Positions 9,716 to 19,120 are shown, counted from the stretch's first letter. The stretch is 64,000 bases of DNA from Microbacterium halimionae (GCF_011761265.1 NZ_JAAOZB010000001.1:806001-870000); one strand, 5' to 3'. Program-made: numbers and translations. Notes: generated by a model from the sequence alone, not told the origin.

Positions 9716-11011
9716 ATGATCAGCGAACCCGATCCTTTGTCTGCCGATGATGCCCGCATCCTGGCGATGGAATCGGACGTGCTCACCGGACACACACTAA
9801 AGCTCATCATCATCGAGCCGGGGGTACCTCTTGACCTCGATGCCATGCGTGCTGCGGTCGTCGCTCGGCTGGCTGACCAACCTCGGGCACGTCAGAGGGT
9901 TGAGTCCGCTGACGGGCAGCCGAGGTGGGTTTTATCGGAGGGGTTTGACATCGCCAACCACGTGCGCCGTCGCGTTGGCGCGGAAGGCGCGACAACGGAG
10001 GGGCTCTGGCGCACGGTCGGCGCTCTGGTGTCGGAACACCTCGATCGCGCCCATCCGCTCTGGACGCTCGATCTGATCGGGCCTCTCGCAGACGGCCGAG
10101 AGGCGATCGCCGCGAGGATGCATCACGCGATGGTAGACGGCATCGCCGGGATGAGGTTCCTGGAGGCCGTCCTTCTCGACGCTGTGCTGCTCGAAGCGGG
10201 CGGCGCATCGATGCATGCCGTGGGCCGGCGAGAGAGTGAGCAGCCGTTATCGTGCTCCCAGGAGTGGCGCCGCATGCCAGCAGCCGTGCTGCGTGAACTC
10301 GGTCGCCCAGGGCCCGCGTCCCCCTTCAACCGGCCGGTCACGAGTGCACGCGAGCTTGCATTTGTTGCCGTACAGCTAAAAGAGCTGAAGGCGATCGGCG
10401 CATCTCGGCCGGAGCGGGCGACGGTGAATGATGTGCTTCTCGCTGTCGTCGCAGGCGGGTTGAGTGAATGGCTTGGCGCACATGCCGCGCACAGCCTGCG
10501 TGCTCAGGTGCCCGTGAGCTTGCACCACCGTGACGAATCCGCGACTGATCTCGGAAATCGCGACTCATTCCTCAACGTCGACCTACCGCTGACGATATCT
10601 GATCCCTTGCGCCGTCTCGATCGGATCAGCGCGCAGACACGCACTGAGAAGCTGCATGACGATCCCGCGCTGATGTACGACCTGTTCCATGCCCTCGGGC
10701 GCTGGAGCTGGGCGACGGCTGCGGCTCACCGTATTGCCGACAGCTCCCGAGAGTTCAGCGTTGCCATCTCCAACGTTCCCGGGCCGCGTGCGCGTGTGTC
10801 GGTTGCCGGACGGCAGGTAGAGGATATCTTCACCTCCTCCGAACCTGCGACTGGCCATGCGCTGCGCATCTCCGCAATCTCGTGCGCCGGCGAGATGGGC
10901 ATCGGGTTCTGCGTCGACCCGAATGTTCTTCCTCGTGTCGCGGCGCTCGCCGAGGCGACCGCTGCCGCCTATCGAGGGCTCCAGGCAGCGGTACGGGGGC
11001 ACGCTTCCTGA
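9716..11011 (+). CDS. Wax ester synthase/diacylglycerol acyltransferase family protein (WS/DGAT)
   Basis: A 431-residue acyltransferase. The acyl-CoA-dependent catalytic motif HHxxxDG is present as 'HHAMVDG' near residue 136, and the C-terminal DUF1298/WS-DGAT_C region contains 'SNVPGPR' near residue 355, a conserved turn of this family. It would esterify diacylglycerol or fatty alcohol with acyl-CoA for storage lipid. I chose the ATG at 9716 rather than the more upstream frame start because the extra 25 residues are not family-like and TACTCT at 9703-9708 fits a -10 for a leaderless mRNA. The gene starts about 100 nt from the divergent maltokinase start. Confidence 0.88.
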   Translation: MISEPDPLSADDARILAMESDVLTGHTLKLIIIEPGVPLDLDAMRAAVVARLADQPRARQRVESADGQPRWVLSEGFDIANHVRRRVGAEGATTEGLWRTVGALVSEHLDRAHPLWTLDLIGPLADGREAIAARMHHAMVDGIAGMRFLEAVLLDAVLLEAGGASMHAVGRRESEQPLSCSQEWRRMPAAVLRELGRPGPASPFNRPVTSARELAFVAVQLKELKAIGASRPERATVNDVLLAVVAGGLSEWLGAHAAHSLRAQVPVSLHHRDESATDLGNRDSFLNVDLPLTISDPLRRLDRISAQTRTEKLHDDPALMYDLFHALGRWSWATAAAHRIADSSREFSVAISNVPGPRARVSVAGRQVEDIFTSSEPATGHALRISAISCAGEMGIGFCVDPNVLPRVAALAEATAAAYRGLQAAVRGHAS

Positions 11012-11116
11012 GGGTCGATGGCTTGTCTTTGCGTGCACATGATCACCGCTCGCTGAGTTCCTTTTCGAGAGAATGTGCCCGATTTTGGTCCCAGAGTTGA
11101 CGACGATCTCGATGCC

Positions 11117-11132
11117 CGTGAAGCGTTTCGCG
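11117..11132. promoter_or_regulatory. Probable LacI-family operator, upstream auxiliary copy
   Basis: An imperfect palindrome (CGTGAAGC/GTTTCGCG) closely matching the perfect copy 58 bp downstream. It lies just upstream of the -35 box of the importer promoter. The spacing could allow DNA looping between two repressor dimers; that is inference. Confidence 0.65.
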
Positions 11133-11140
11133 CTGCGGTA

Positions 11141-11168
11141 TTGACTTCGCGCTTCGAAGGGGTAACAT
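11141..11168 (+). promoter_or_regulatory. Probable sigma70-type promoter of the second sugar importer operon
   Basis: TTGACT (11141-11146) and TAACAT (11163-11168) are separated by 16 nt. Transcription would begin near 11175, at the left edge of the perfect LacI-type palindrome, so bound repressor would block the start. Confidence 0.6.
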
Positions 11169-11174
11169 CATCAG

Positions 11175-11190
11175 CGTGAAGCGCTTCACG
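11175..11190. promoter_or_regulatory. Probable LacI-family operator, perfect 16-bp palindrome
   Basis: CGTGAAGCGCTTCACG is a perfect inverted repeat with the central CG typical of LacI/GalR-type sites. It sits at the predicted transcription start of the importer operon and shares its core (TGAAGCGCTTCA) with two sites in front of GH30 and lacI at about 19.13 kb. Confidence 0.85.
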
Positions 11191-11225
11191 CAAGCTTCAT
11201 CCTGACCCTGTTTCAAGGAGGAAAC

Positions 11226-12530
11226 GTGTTCACAGCACAACGCGCTCGTACCGCAACCACTCTCGCTCTTTTATCCGCCGGAACCCTCGCTCTGTCCGCA
11301 TGTGGGGCCAGTGATGGCGAATCCGGCGGAGCGGGAGGAAGATTCACCTACCTCGGCCAGACCCAAAACACAACCATCTCCGGCACGCTGGAAGCGCTTG
11401 CGGGTGACCAGTGTGCGGATGCCGACGCCGCAGCTCCTCTGACTCCTGATGCAATCGACGGCACGACGTGGGACCAACAGCTTCAGCTTCTTGCGGGACA
11501 GGGAGCCCTGTCGAACATGAGCATGGCCGCTGGTACTCCGTCACTGATGGAGCAATTCATTGAGGCTGGTCAGGTCGTCAATCTCAGCGACAAGCTCAGT
11601 GAGCTCGGTGTCGACTCCAGTGTTCTGCCTGCCGCAGAATCGACGATCAAGGCGTTGTATGATTCCGAAGACCTGTGGTCGCTCCCGACCGAATTCAACA
11701 TCGAAGGATTTTGGTACAACAAGCAATTGCTTGACGACAACGATGTCGACGTGCCCACTACGTGGGGCGAGCTTGCGGATGCCGCAGCAACCCTGCAGGC
11801 AGCTGACGTACAGCCTTTCGTCGCGGCAGGTCAGGACGGATGGCCGATCACGCGCCTCGTCGGCGATTACATCTTGCGGGATCTAGGTCCGGACGCACTG
11901 AAGAAAGTGGCCGATGGTAAAGCATCGCTCACGGACCCAGAGTATGTCGTGGCAGCGGATGCGGTGGCTGAATTCGGTTCAGCCGGGTACTTCGGTCCCG
12001 CCGCCGGCTCGATCGACTACAACACCTCGATGAACCAGTTCCTTACCGGGAGTGGGGCGTTCTTTTATATGGGTAGCTGGGCGTTAGGAAACTTTAACGA
12101 CGCAGAGCAGAACAAGATTGGCCTCGACAACATCGGATTTGCTCCGTTCCCAGAGGTCGAAGGCGGTGCGGGCAGCATCGACCAGATTCCCGCGAACGTG
12201 GGAATTCCGGTGATGTTTACGACTGAGAACTATGACGAGACCACGGATGCCTGGGTCGAGTGCGTTGTCGAGAACTATGGCGACACTGCGTTGAACGATT
12301 TCGGTCAGGTAACCGGTTTCGTCGTCGACAATCCCCCGGCAGATCAGCCCGCCTTGACAACACTCGTGCAAGAGGTGATTGCCGATGCGCCTAGCAGCAT
12401 TCTGTGGTTCGAAGCGGCTTTCTCTCCCGAGGGAACAAGCGTGAGCCAAAGTAACGGTGGCGGCCTCGCTACCGGCTCTCTTTCAGGCCAAGAGTTCATG
12501 GAGCTCGTGCAAGCCGCCAACGAAGGCTGA
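11226..12530 (+). CDS. Sugar ABC transporter substrate-binding lipoprotein
   Basis: A 434-residue family 1 solute-binding protein. It begins with GTG after an excellent ribosome site (AAGGAGG). The signal peptide ends in the lipobox 'LSAC', with Cys26 as the lipidated residue, followed by a Ser/Gly-rich tether. Recognisable motifs include 'LPTEFNIEGFWYNKQLL' and 'FLTGSGAFFYMGSWALG', both typical of oligosaccharide-binding proteins. It is the first gene of the operon with two permeases, GH78 and GH43. A hairpin right after its stop probably raises its level above that of the permeases. LacI-type operators flank its promoter. The ligand is probably a rhamnose- or galactose/arabinose-containing oligosaccharide, by neighbourhood only. 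Confidence 0.93.
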   Translation: MFTAQRARTATTLALLSAGTLALSACGASDGESGGAGGRFTYLGQTQNTTISGTLEALAGDQCADADAAAPLTPDAIDGTTWDQQLQLLAGQGALSNMSMAAGTPSLMEQFIEAGQVVNLSDKLSELGVDSSVLPAAESTIKALYDSEDLWSLPTEFNIEGFWYNKQLLDDNDVDVPTTWGELADAAATLQAADVQPFVAAGQDGWPITRLVGDYILRDLGPDALKKVADGKASLTDPEYVVAADAVAEFGSAGYFGPAAGSIDYNTSMNQFLTGSGAFFYMGSWALGNFNDAEQNKIGLDNIGFAPFPEVEGGAGSIDQIPANVGIPVMFTTENYDETTDAWVECVVENYGDTALNDFGQVTGFVVDNPPADQPALTTLVQEVIADAPSSILWFEAAFSPEGTSVSQSNGGGLATGSLSGQEFMELVQAANEG

Positions 12531-12538
12531 TTCCGCTT

Positions 12539-12574
12539 CGACGGGGTGGGCCTGCTCCGGAACCCACCCCGTCG
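12539..12574 (+). terminator. Intercistronic hairpin between binding protein and permease genes
   Basis: CGACGGGGTGGG (12539-12550) pairs perfectly with CCCACCCCGTCG (12563-12574) around a 12-nt loop. No U-run follows. The position between an abundant binding protein and its permeases is the classic place for an mRNA-stabilising or partially terminating hairpin. Confidence 0.75.
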
Positions 12575-12595
12575 CGCTGAAAGAAAGATACTTCT

Positions 12596-13486
12596 ATGAA
12601 CAAGCTGCTCGGAGATCCGAAGGCAGTACTAGTCCTTCTTGGCCCAGCCTTCGCTGTGTATTCACTCGTAATGCTGGTGCCCATCTTTTGGTCGCTCGGT
12701 TACACGGTGCTCGAAGGGAACTCGGTTACTGGGTTCGAGTTCGTCGGATTCGATAACTTCGTGCGGTTCTTCCAGGATCCAACAGCGATACAGGCTGTCG
12801 GATTCACAATCCGATACGCGCTCGTACTCACTCTTTTGCAGGTAGCCGCAGGGTACGGGCTTGCGCTGCTCTACGTGTTTTATCTCAAGCGTGGCTCGGC
12901 GATCGTCCGCACTCTCGTTTTCTTTCCTGTCATCCTGCCTACGGTTGCGGTTGCGCTCTTGTTTCGTCGTTTCTTCGAGGCGGCGCCGACGACCGGACCG
13001 GTGAACGCGATCATTGAGTTTCTCGGCGGCGCGTCCATCGACTGGTTTGGGCAGCCTGACGCCTCTTTCTGGGTCATCATCCTGATGGACCTGTGGCGAT
13101 CGATGGGTTTCTACGCCGTGCTTCTCTACGCGGGCGTCGTCGAGATCCCCGACGACATTATCGAGTCGGCTCGCCTAGACGGCGCCAGTGGGCTTCGCCT
13201 CGTGCGATCAATCATTGTGCCCTTGTCGCTACCGGTCTTGATGGCCGCGATCATTTTCAGTATCAACGGGACGCTGAAAGTCTTCGACACCGTTGTGGCG
13301 CTCACCAACGGAGGGCCGGGTACCGCGACCACTCCGCTCACTGTCTATATGTTCCGCACGTCATTCAGTTTCGGGCAATACGGCTACGGCAGCACGGTGG
13401 CGTTGATGCTTTCCCTGCTGTGTCTGGCCGTCACACTCTTCATCTTTCGCGCTTCGCAGCGCGATCTCACGAAGGGCAAGTCATGA
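12596..13486 (+). CDS. Sugar ABC transporter permease, MalF type
   Basis: A 296-residue permease with six predicted membrane segments, the first at about residues 12-35. The EAA loop lies near residues 185-205 ('DDIIESARLDGASGLR'), and the C-terminal part contains 'NGGPGTATTPLTVYMFRTSF', a very common sequence of sugar permeases. The stop overlaps the start of the next permease by 4 nt (ATGA). It starts 22 nt after the intercistronic hairpin, with GAAAGAAAG upstream as a modest ribosome site. Confidence 0.94.
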   Translation: MNKLLGDPKAVLVLLGPAFAVYSLVMLVPIFWSLGYTVLEGNSVTGFEFVGFDNFVRFFQDPTAIQAVGFTIRYALVLTLLQVAAGYGLALLYVFYLKRGSAIVRTLVFFPVILPTVAVALLFRRFFEAAPTTGPVNAIIEFLGGASIDWFGQPDASFWVIILMDLWRSMGFYAVLLYAGVVEIPDDIIESARLDGASGLRLVRSIIVPLSLPVLMAAIIFSINGTLKVFDTVVALTNGGPGTATTPLTVYMFRTSFSFGQYGYGSTVALMLSLLCLAVTLFIFRASQRDLTKGKS

Positions 13487-14346
13487 CCACCACCCGCTCT
13501 CCCGAGGGTCGGCGCCTTCGAGTATTCGCTCGCCGACTGCCCATCCTTCTTGGTGTGGCAATTCTGCTTGTCATCGTGGCCTATCCGCTTGTCTGGCTCT
13601 TGCTCGGCTCATTCAAGACCCAGGATGAGTTTCTCAGCGAGCCCTTCTGGACGCTGCCGCGGCAGTGGAACTTCGACAACTACATCGAGGCGTTCGTCGG
13701 TGGGGGCCTTGGCGGATACATCGTCAACAGCGTGATTGCGGTGTTCCCATCACTCGCCCTCATCGTGATTCTGGGCACAGCCGCCGGCTTCGCGCTAGAG
13801 GTCATGGTGTGGAAGGGGCGCGGAATGGTGCTGCTGATGTTCCTCGCCGGCATCATGATTCCGGTGCAGATGATTCTGCTCCCGCTCTTCACGATCTATT
13901 TCAATGTGCACCTCACTGGCACGCTTTGGCCGCTCATAATTACCTACGTGGCGATAGGGATGCCGCTGACTGTCTTCATGATGGCGACATATTTTCGGTC
14001 GGTGCCTCGCGAGATCTTCGAGGCGGCAGCGCTGGATGGTGCCGGGATCTATCTAATGTTCTGGCGAGTCGGACTACCGCTGGTGAGCAATGCTGTCTTC
14101 ACGGTCGCCCTCGTGCAGTTCTTCTTCATTTGGAACGACTTGCTGATTGCTCTGACGTTCGTGAACAGCCAAGGACTGCGAACGATTCAGGTCGGCCTCC
14201 TCAACTTCACTGGACAGTACGGGGCCGTTGACTACGGTCCGATGTTCGCAGGTATCGCAGTGAACGTCATCGGCACACTCGTGCTCTATCTGTTCCTCAA
14301 TCAAAAGGTGATGCGCGGCATGACAGCAGGGTCGGTGAAGGGATGA
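13483..14346 (+). CDS. Sugar ABC transporter permease, MalG type
   Basis: A 287-residue permease. I use the ATG overlapping the previous stop (ATGA), since the longer open frame upstream is only the shadow of the first permease. Membrane segments begin at about residue 18; the EAA loop is 'EIFEAAALDGAGIYLMFW', near residues 185-205. It completes the heterodimeric channel. Its stop overlaps the GH78 start by 4 nt, so import and intracellular hydrolysis are translationally coupled. No ATPase is encoded in this operon. Confidence 0.94.
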   Translation: MTTTRSPEGRRLRVFARRLPILLGVAILLVIVAYPLVWLLLGSFKTQDEFLSEPFWTLPRQWNFDNYIEAFVGGGLGGYIVNSVIAVFPSLALIVILGTAAGFALEVMVWKGRGMVLLMFLAGIMIPVQMILLPLFTIYFNVHLTGTLWPLIITYVAIGMPLTVFMMATYFRSVPREIFEAAALDGAGIYLMFWRVGLPLVSNAVFTVALVQFFFIWNDLLIALTFVNSQGLRTIQVGLLNFTGQYGAVDYGPMFAGIAVNVIGTLVLYLFLNQKVMRGMTAGSVKG

Positions 14347-16961
14347 TCGCGCAAATCTCAAGACTTCGTGCTGAGCATCGCACCAATGCCTTCGGGCTGG
14401 GAACGGCAACTCCGCGTCTTTCTTGGTGGGTTGCCGCCGACGGTGGTGTGCAGGCCTGGGCGGAGATAGAACGCACGACCGCACGCGGCCCGATCGTTGC
14501 TCGCATCGATGGTGATGAGCAGGTGCTTGTGACGTGGCCTTTCGAGCCGCTGCGTTCTCGCGAACGAAGTGAAGTGCGAGTGCGCGTCGGGATCAACGTT
14601 GGCGAAGGGCGAGAACAACAGGTAAGCGCTTGGAGCAGTGCCTTGGTTGTTGAAGCGGGGTTACTCGAGCGCGATGACTGGGCAAGCAGTCTCATCATTC
14701 CCTCTGAAACTGCTGACCATTCTCGATGCAGGCCAGCATGGATGCTGAGAGCTGAGTTCGATCTCGCCACGGCGCCAGTGCGTGCTCGCCTCTACGTCAC
14801 AGCCCAGGGGCTCTACCGCACCGAAATCAACGGGCGCCGGGTTGGCGACGACGAGTTGGCGCCGGGCTGGACCAGCTACGGTCATCGTTTGCGTGCCCAG
14901 GCATACGACGTGACAGAGACAGTGGTGCTAGGGAGCAACGCCATCGGATTTGAAATCGCCGACGGCTGGTTTCGTGGCCACATCGGATTTGACGGTGGAG
15001 TATGGGACCTCTATGGCGCCAACGTGGGGGTCCTGGCGCAGCTGGAAGTCACGGCTGACGATGGGACCATCCGCCGCATCGATCTCGACAAGAAATGGCG
15101 GACCGCTGTTGGTGGCACGATAGCGACGGGCCTCTACGAGGGGGAGAGCTTCGACGCTCGCCTTCACCCGGAGGGATGGTCAACGGCAGGTTTCGATGAC
15201 AGCGGATGGATGCACCCGTTGGTGCGGCCCGTTGAGTCGATCGACGCGCGAATCGAGCATGCGATCGCCGAACCCGTGCGTCAGATCGAGCGGCTTGCGC
15301 CGGTCATGGTGGAACGACTGCCTAGTGGTCGCGTGCGCCTTGATTTCGGGCAGAACATTTCAGGCCGTCTGGAGATGACAGTGCGCGGTGCGAGCGGTCA
15401 CCGCATCCGGTTGCACCACGCCGAAGTCCTGGAGGGTGGTGAGCTGGGCATTCGCGCCCTCAGGGCTGCGACGTCAGTCGATGAGTATGTAATCGGTGGG
15501 GGCGAGGTGCGCACGTGGCAACCGCGATTCACGATTCACGGCTTCCGGTTCGCGGAGATCGAGAATTGGCCCGATGGTCTTGATGCGAGCGCTCTCGTTC
15601 GTGCGGTAGTTCTTCACACCGACATGGAGCGCACTGGCTGGTTCGAATGCTCAGATCCGAACTTGACAAAACTCCACGACAACACCGTCTGGAGCATGCG
15701 CGACAATTTTGTGGACCTTCCCACCGATTGTCCGCAGCGTGATGAGCGGATGGGGTGGACGGGTGACATTCAGGTGTTCGCGCCAGCTGCAACGTACTTG
15801 TATGGCAGTGGAGGGGTGCTCTCCTCGTGGCTTCGTGACCTGGCGGACGAGCAGCACGAAGATGGAGCCGTGCCCAACTTTGTGCCCTGGGTGCCCTGTG
15901 GTTTTCCTGAGCCCGCGTCGCCCGCCTGGGGCGACGCGGCGGCCGTTGTGCCGTGGGCTATGTGGCAGCGGTTTGGTGACCGCGGAATTTTGGCTCAACA
16001 GTTTTCGAGCATGCGCGCCTGGGTCGAGCATTTGGCATCACGTGCGGATGAAGACGGGGCTATTCGCTCCGGGTTCTCTTTGGGAGATTGGCTTGATCCG
16101 GCCGCGCCGCCTGAGGATCCGGGTGCGGGGCGCACTGACCGTTACCTGGTTGCAACCGCATATCTGGTGAGATCTTCAAGAATCGTTGCCGAAGCGGCCG
16201 AGTTGCTCGGCGAGCACGCGCTGCGCAGTCGTTACCACGCTCTTGCGGACCACACGCTGCGAGGTTTTCAAGACGAGCACATCGCGCGGACTGGACGCAT
16301 GCATGTGGAGACTCCAACGGGGCTGTCGCTAGCGATCGCATGGAACCTTTTCGCGACTGAGGGTCAGCGTGAGACAGGCGGCAGGCGACTGAGCGAACTC
16401 GTAGCGGAAGGTGACTACCGTATCTCGACCGGTTTCGTGGGAACGCCCATCATCTGCGATGCGTTAGTACAGACCGGTCATATCGATTCGGCGTACCGCT
16501 TGCTTCTAGAGCGAGAGTGCCCCTCCTGGCTATACCCGGTCAGTATGGGAGCAACCACGATATGGGAACGCTGGGACAGCATGTTGCCGGACGGCCGAGT
16601 GAACCCCGGTGACATGACTTCTTTTAATCACTACGCGTTGGGTGCGGTAGTCGACTTCCTTCATCGAATCGTCGCAGGGCTTGCGCCACGGGAGTCTGGC
16701 TATCGCAGCTTCAACGTTGCGCCGCAGCCTGGGCCTGGTATTGATTGCGCCTCGACCGAACATTTGAGCCCTTATGGACCTATACGTGTTGCATGGCAGC
16801 GCGACGGGGACGGACTCAACGTTGACGTGGAAGTTCCGTTTGGGACGACCGCTTACATCCAGATGCCTGGTGATGACAGCCCGCACATCGCTACGAGTGG
16901 GCGCCATCGGTTTTCTGCCGCCCCTTCGCAACCGAAAGGACAGATATGTCTTCTCACATGA
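14343..16961 (+). CDS. GH78 family alpha-L-rhamnosidase
   Basis: An 872-residue GH78 enzyme with no signal peptide, so probably cytoplasmic. The order is an N-terminal Ig-like domain, the Bac_rhamnosid_N beta-sandwich ('RLYVTAQGLYRTEINGRRVG', about 150-170), the (alpha/alpha)6 barrel with 'DCPQRDERMGWTGD' near 461-474, containing the acidic residues of the active site, and 'WERWDSM' near 740, whose Glu is the likely general base, then a C-terminal beta domain. It inverts terminal alpha-L-rhamnosyl links. The ATGA overlap with the permease, and a 16-nt overlap with the next GH43 gene, put it firmly in the importer operon. Confidence 0.95.
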   Translation: MIAQISRLRAEHRTNAFGLGTATPRLSWWVAADGGVQAWAEIERTTARGPIVARIDGDEQVLVTWPFEPLRSRERSEVRVRVGINVGEGREQQVSAWSSALVVEAGLLERDDWASSLIIPSETADHSRCRPAWMLRAEFDLATAPVRARLYVTAQGLYRTEINGRRVGDDELAPGWTSYGHRLRAQAYDVTETVVLGSNAIGFEIADGWFRGHIGFDGGVWDLYGANVGVLAQLEVTADDGTIRRIDLDKKWRTAVGGTIATGLYEGESFDARLHPEGWSTAGFDDSGWMHPLVRPVESIDARIEHAIAEPVRQIERLAPVMVERLPSGRVRLDFGQNISGRLEMTVRGASGHRIRLHHAEVLEGGELGIRALRAATSVDEYVIGGGEVRTWQPRFTIHGFRFAEIENWPDGLDASALVRAVVLHTDMERTGWFECSDPNLTKLHDNTVWSMRDNFVDLPTDCPQRDERMGWTGDIQVFAPAATYLYGSGGVLSSWLRDLADEQHEDGAVPNFVPWVPCGFPEPASPAWGDAAAVVPWAMWQRFGDRGILAQQFSSMRAWVEHLASRADEDGAIRSGFSLGDWLDPAAPPEDPGAGRTDRYLVATAYLVRSSRIVAEAAELLGEHALRSRYHALADHTLRGFQDEHIARTGRMHVETPTGLSLAIAWNLFATEGQRETGGRRLSELVAEGDYRISTGFVGTPIICDALVQTGHIDSAYRLLLERECPSWLYPVSMGATTIWERWDSMLPDGRVNPGDMTSFNHYALGAVVDFLHRIVAGLAPRESGYRSFNVAPQPGPGIDCASTEHLSPYGPIRVAWQRDGDGLNVDVEVPFGTTAYIQMPGDDSPHIATSGRHRFSAAPSQPKGQICLLT

Positions 16962-17995
16962 TCCAGCCTGGTAAACCCTGGCTTGATACCAACGGCAATC
17001 GAATCCACGCTCATGGCGGTTCGATTCTGACCGTTGACGGAATCTACTACTGGTACGGCGAGAACAAAGAGCACTCAACTCCCGGTAGCGGAATATGGCA
17101 CTGGGGGGTGCGGTGCTACTCCTCATTGGACCTCATAAATTGGGAAGACCGCGGACTAATTATTCCACCCGACCCAGACGATGAAGAATCCCCTCTGCAT
17201 CCATCAGCCGGGGTTGATCGTCCGCACATCATCTTCAATGAGCGCACCGGAAAATTTGTTTGTTGGCTGAAGGTTATGTCGAAAGGGTCGGTTCAGCGCT
17301 CCACTGTCTTGACGTCGGACAACATTCTTGGCCCATACGAAACGGTGCGCACGTGGCTCCGCCCGTTGGGTATGAGCGCCGGTGACTTCGACCTCGTGAC
17401 TGACCCTCACGACGGGAAAGGGTATTACTACTTCGAGCGAGTCCATTCCGAGATGATCGTCGCTGATCTCACAGATGACTACACGGATGTCACGGGCTAC
17501 TATTCGACGCATTTTCCGCAACCTCAGCCCCCGTTCGTGCGCGAGGCGCCCGCATACTTCACTCGAAGTAGAAAGCACTACCTGCTCACGTCTGGCACTA
17601 CCGGCTACTATCCGAATCCCTCAGAAGCTGCGGTGTCCGCCAGCTACCACGGGCCTTACACGGTGATTGGTGACGTGCATCCGACCGACCCCTCGCGAAC
17701 GTCTTTCCATTCACAAATTTCGTCGGTTTTCCGCCACCCCACCAAACGTGACCTGTACATCGCTCTTGGCGATCGGTGGCTGCCACGCTATCTCGAGGAC
17801 GGCGCGCGTGCTCTCACTGAGTTCGAGACGCACTTCGCTCCCGGTCGCGACAGCGACGAGGCGATGGAGGAATTCGCCGCAGTCGATTCATCCATCGCGG
17901 ACTATGTCTGGTTGCCCATTCGATTCGAGGGTAATCGCCCCGTCATCGAGTGGCGTGATGAGTGGAGCCCGGACGAGTTCGAGGACCTGCCCTAG
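16946..17995 (+). CDS. GH43-like (five-bladed propeller) glycoside hydrolase
   Basis: A 349-residue protein without signal peptide. It opens with 'GGSILTVDGIYYWYGENKE', a propeller motif common in GH43 proteins, especially those annotated as exo-beta-1,3-galactanase or beta-galactosidase types, and includes 'SAGDFDLVTDPHDGKGYYYF' and 'SFHSQISSVF'. The acidic triad cannot be assigned with certainty by eye. The ATG follows AAAGGA at 6-nt spacing and lies inside the end of the GH78 gene. By context it would remove a second sugar (galactose, arabinose or xylose) from the same imported oligosaccharide. The stop is 13 nt from the stop of the convergent lacI-type gene. Family call good, linkage unknown. 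Confidence 0.82.
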   Translation: MSSHMIQPGKPWLDTNGNRIHAHGGSILTVDGIYYWYGENKEHSTPGSGIWHWGVRCYSSLDLINWEDRGLIIPPDPDDEESPLHPSAGVDRPHIIFNERTGKFVCWLKVMSKGSVQRSTVLTSDNILGPYETVRTWLRPLGMSAGDFDLVTDPHDGKGYYYFERVHSEMIVADLTDDYTDVTGYYSTHFPQPQPPFVREAPAYFTRSRKHYLLTSGTTGYYPNPSEAAVSASYHGPYTVIGDVHPTDPSRTSFHSQISSVFRHPTKRDLYIALGDRWLPRYLEDGARALTEFETHFAPGRDSDEAMEEFAAVDSSIADYVWLPIRFEGNRPVIEWRDEWSPDEFEDLP

Positions 17996-18008
17996 AGCTG
18001 CCTGTGTT

Positions 18009-19067
18009 CTACCCGAGATGGCGGCCGAGCGTGCTTTCTCGGGCCGTCAACGAAGGCGCAAGAGTTACGTGACGATGCACATGCGCCGCGCCGTCGGCGA
18101 GTTCTTCAAGAAGAAGAGTCATCCCGGCGCGGCCCATTTCGTGTCCCGGCAAATTGATAGTTGAGATCGGAACCACACTGTCGTTCGCTGATCGGTTGTC
18201 GTCACACGCAATGAGGGCGATGTCGTCTGGAAACCGATATTCAGTTCGATTAAGTATCGCCTGCACCAAGCCGAGAGCGAGCAAATCAGCCGCTGCGACG
18301 ACGCCATCGGGAAGCGCAGCGGCGGGGCGGTCGCTCAAGATGTTTCCCACATGGCGTCCGTCATCGACGACGACACCGGGAGAGGAAATATGCTCGAAGG
18401 TTGCCCCAGGAGCCTCGGCGACTGCCTCGCGTGCGCCGAGGTATCGATCAGCCACCGGTCGCGATTGTTCTAGTGGCCCCCCCACGAAAGCGATGTGGCG
18501 GCAGCCGCGTTCGAGAAGGTGCTGTGCTGCGAGACGCCCGGCTAGCCGGTTGTCTGCTGAAACGGCGCACCGACCGGTAAGGTCGGGAGACGCATCGAGC
18601 ACGACGACCGGTCGGTGCGACCGATCGAGGCGATCGATGCCCAGCATGTTTTCTCCCACCGGCGCAAGAAGAACACCCGCTACCTGTTCCTCGTCGAAGT
18701 ACTCGATGTAAGAGCGTTGTTTTTCGGGAGCTATGTCGCTGTTCGCTAGCACGAGATATTTGCCTGCTTCGGTCGCGCACTGTTCAGCCCCTCGCGACAT
18801 ATCGGTGAAGTATGAGTTGGCGAGGTCGACGAGGACGAAAGCTACTGTGTTGCTCACGCCGGCTGCCAGGCTGATTGCTGCTCGGTTCCGAACGAATCCC
18901 AGCTCGATGATCGATGCGCGTACTCGCTCGAGGATTACCGGAGTCACATGGTCGGGTCGGTTGAGCACTTTAGAGACCGTGCCCAGAGCGACGCCGGCAT
19001 GTTGAGCCACGTCGCTCATCGTGACGGCACCGCTGCTTCGCGTCCGCCGAGTTTTTGCTTCGCTCAT
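18009..19067 (-). CDS. LacI-family transcriptional repressor, probable regulator of the glycan locus
   Basis: A 352-residue LacI/GalR protein. The helix-turn-helix is at about residues 15-36 ('TMSDVAQHAGVALGTVSKVL'), followed by the hinge helix region and a periplasmic-binding-like effector domain. I chose the ATG at 19067 because AGGAG lies about 10 nt upstream and the longer frame would run through the operators. Two near-identical palindromes (core TGAAGCGCTTCA) lie between this gene and the divergent GH30 gene, and another pair precedes the importer operon, so it probably represses itself, GH30 and the importer until an inducing sugar binds. The regulator-site link is inferred from position and palindrome type. 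Confidence 0.94.
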   Translation of the reverse strand: MSEAKTRRTRSSGAVTMSDVAQHAGVALGTVSKVLNRPDHVTPVILERVRASIIELGFVRNRAAISLAAGVSNTVAFVLVDLANSYFTDMSRGAEQCATEAGKYLVLANSDIAPEKQRSYIEYFDEEQVAGVLLAPVGENMLGIDRLDRSHRPVVVLDASPDLTGRCAVSADNRLAGRLAAQHLLERGCRHIAFVGGPLEQSRPVADRYLGAREAVAEAPGATFEHISSPGVVVDDGRHVGNILSDRPAAALPDGVVAAADLLALGLVQAILNRTEYRFPDDIALIACDDNRSANDSVVPISTINLPGHEMGRAGMTLLLEELADGAAHVHRHVTLAPSLTARESTLGRHLG

Positions 19068-19120
19068 CTCCGAGCTCCTCTCTGCCAACACGTCTGGCAC
19101 AACTGTAGCGTGAGTGGACC

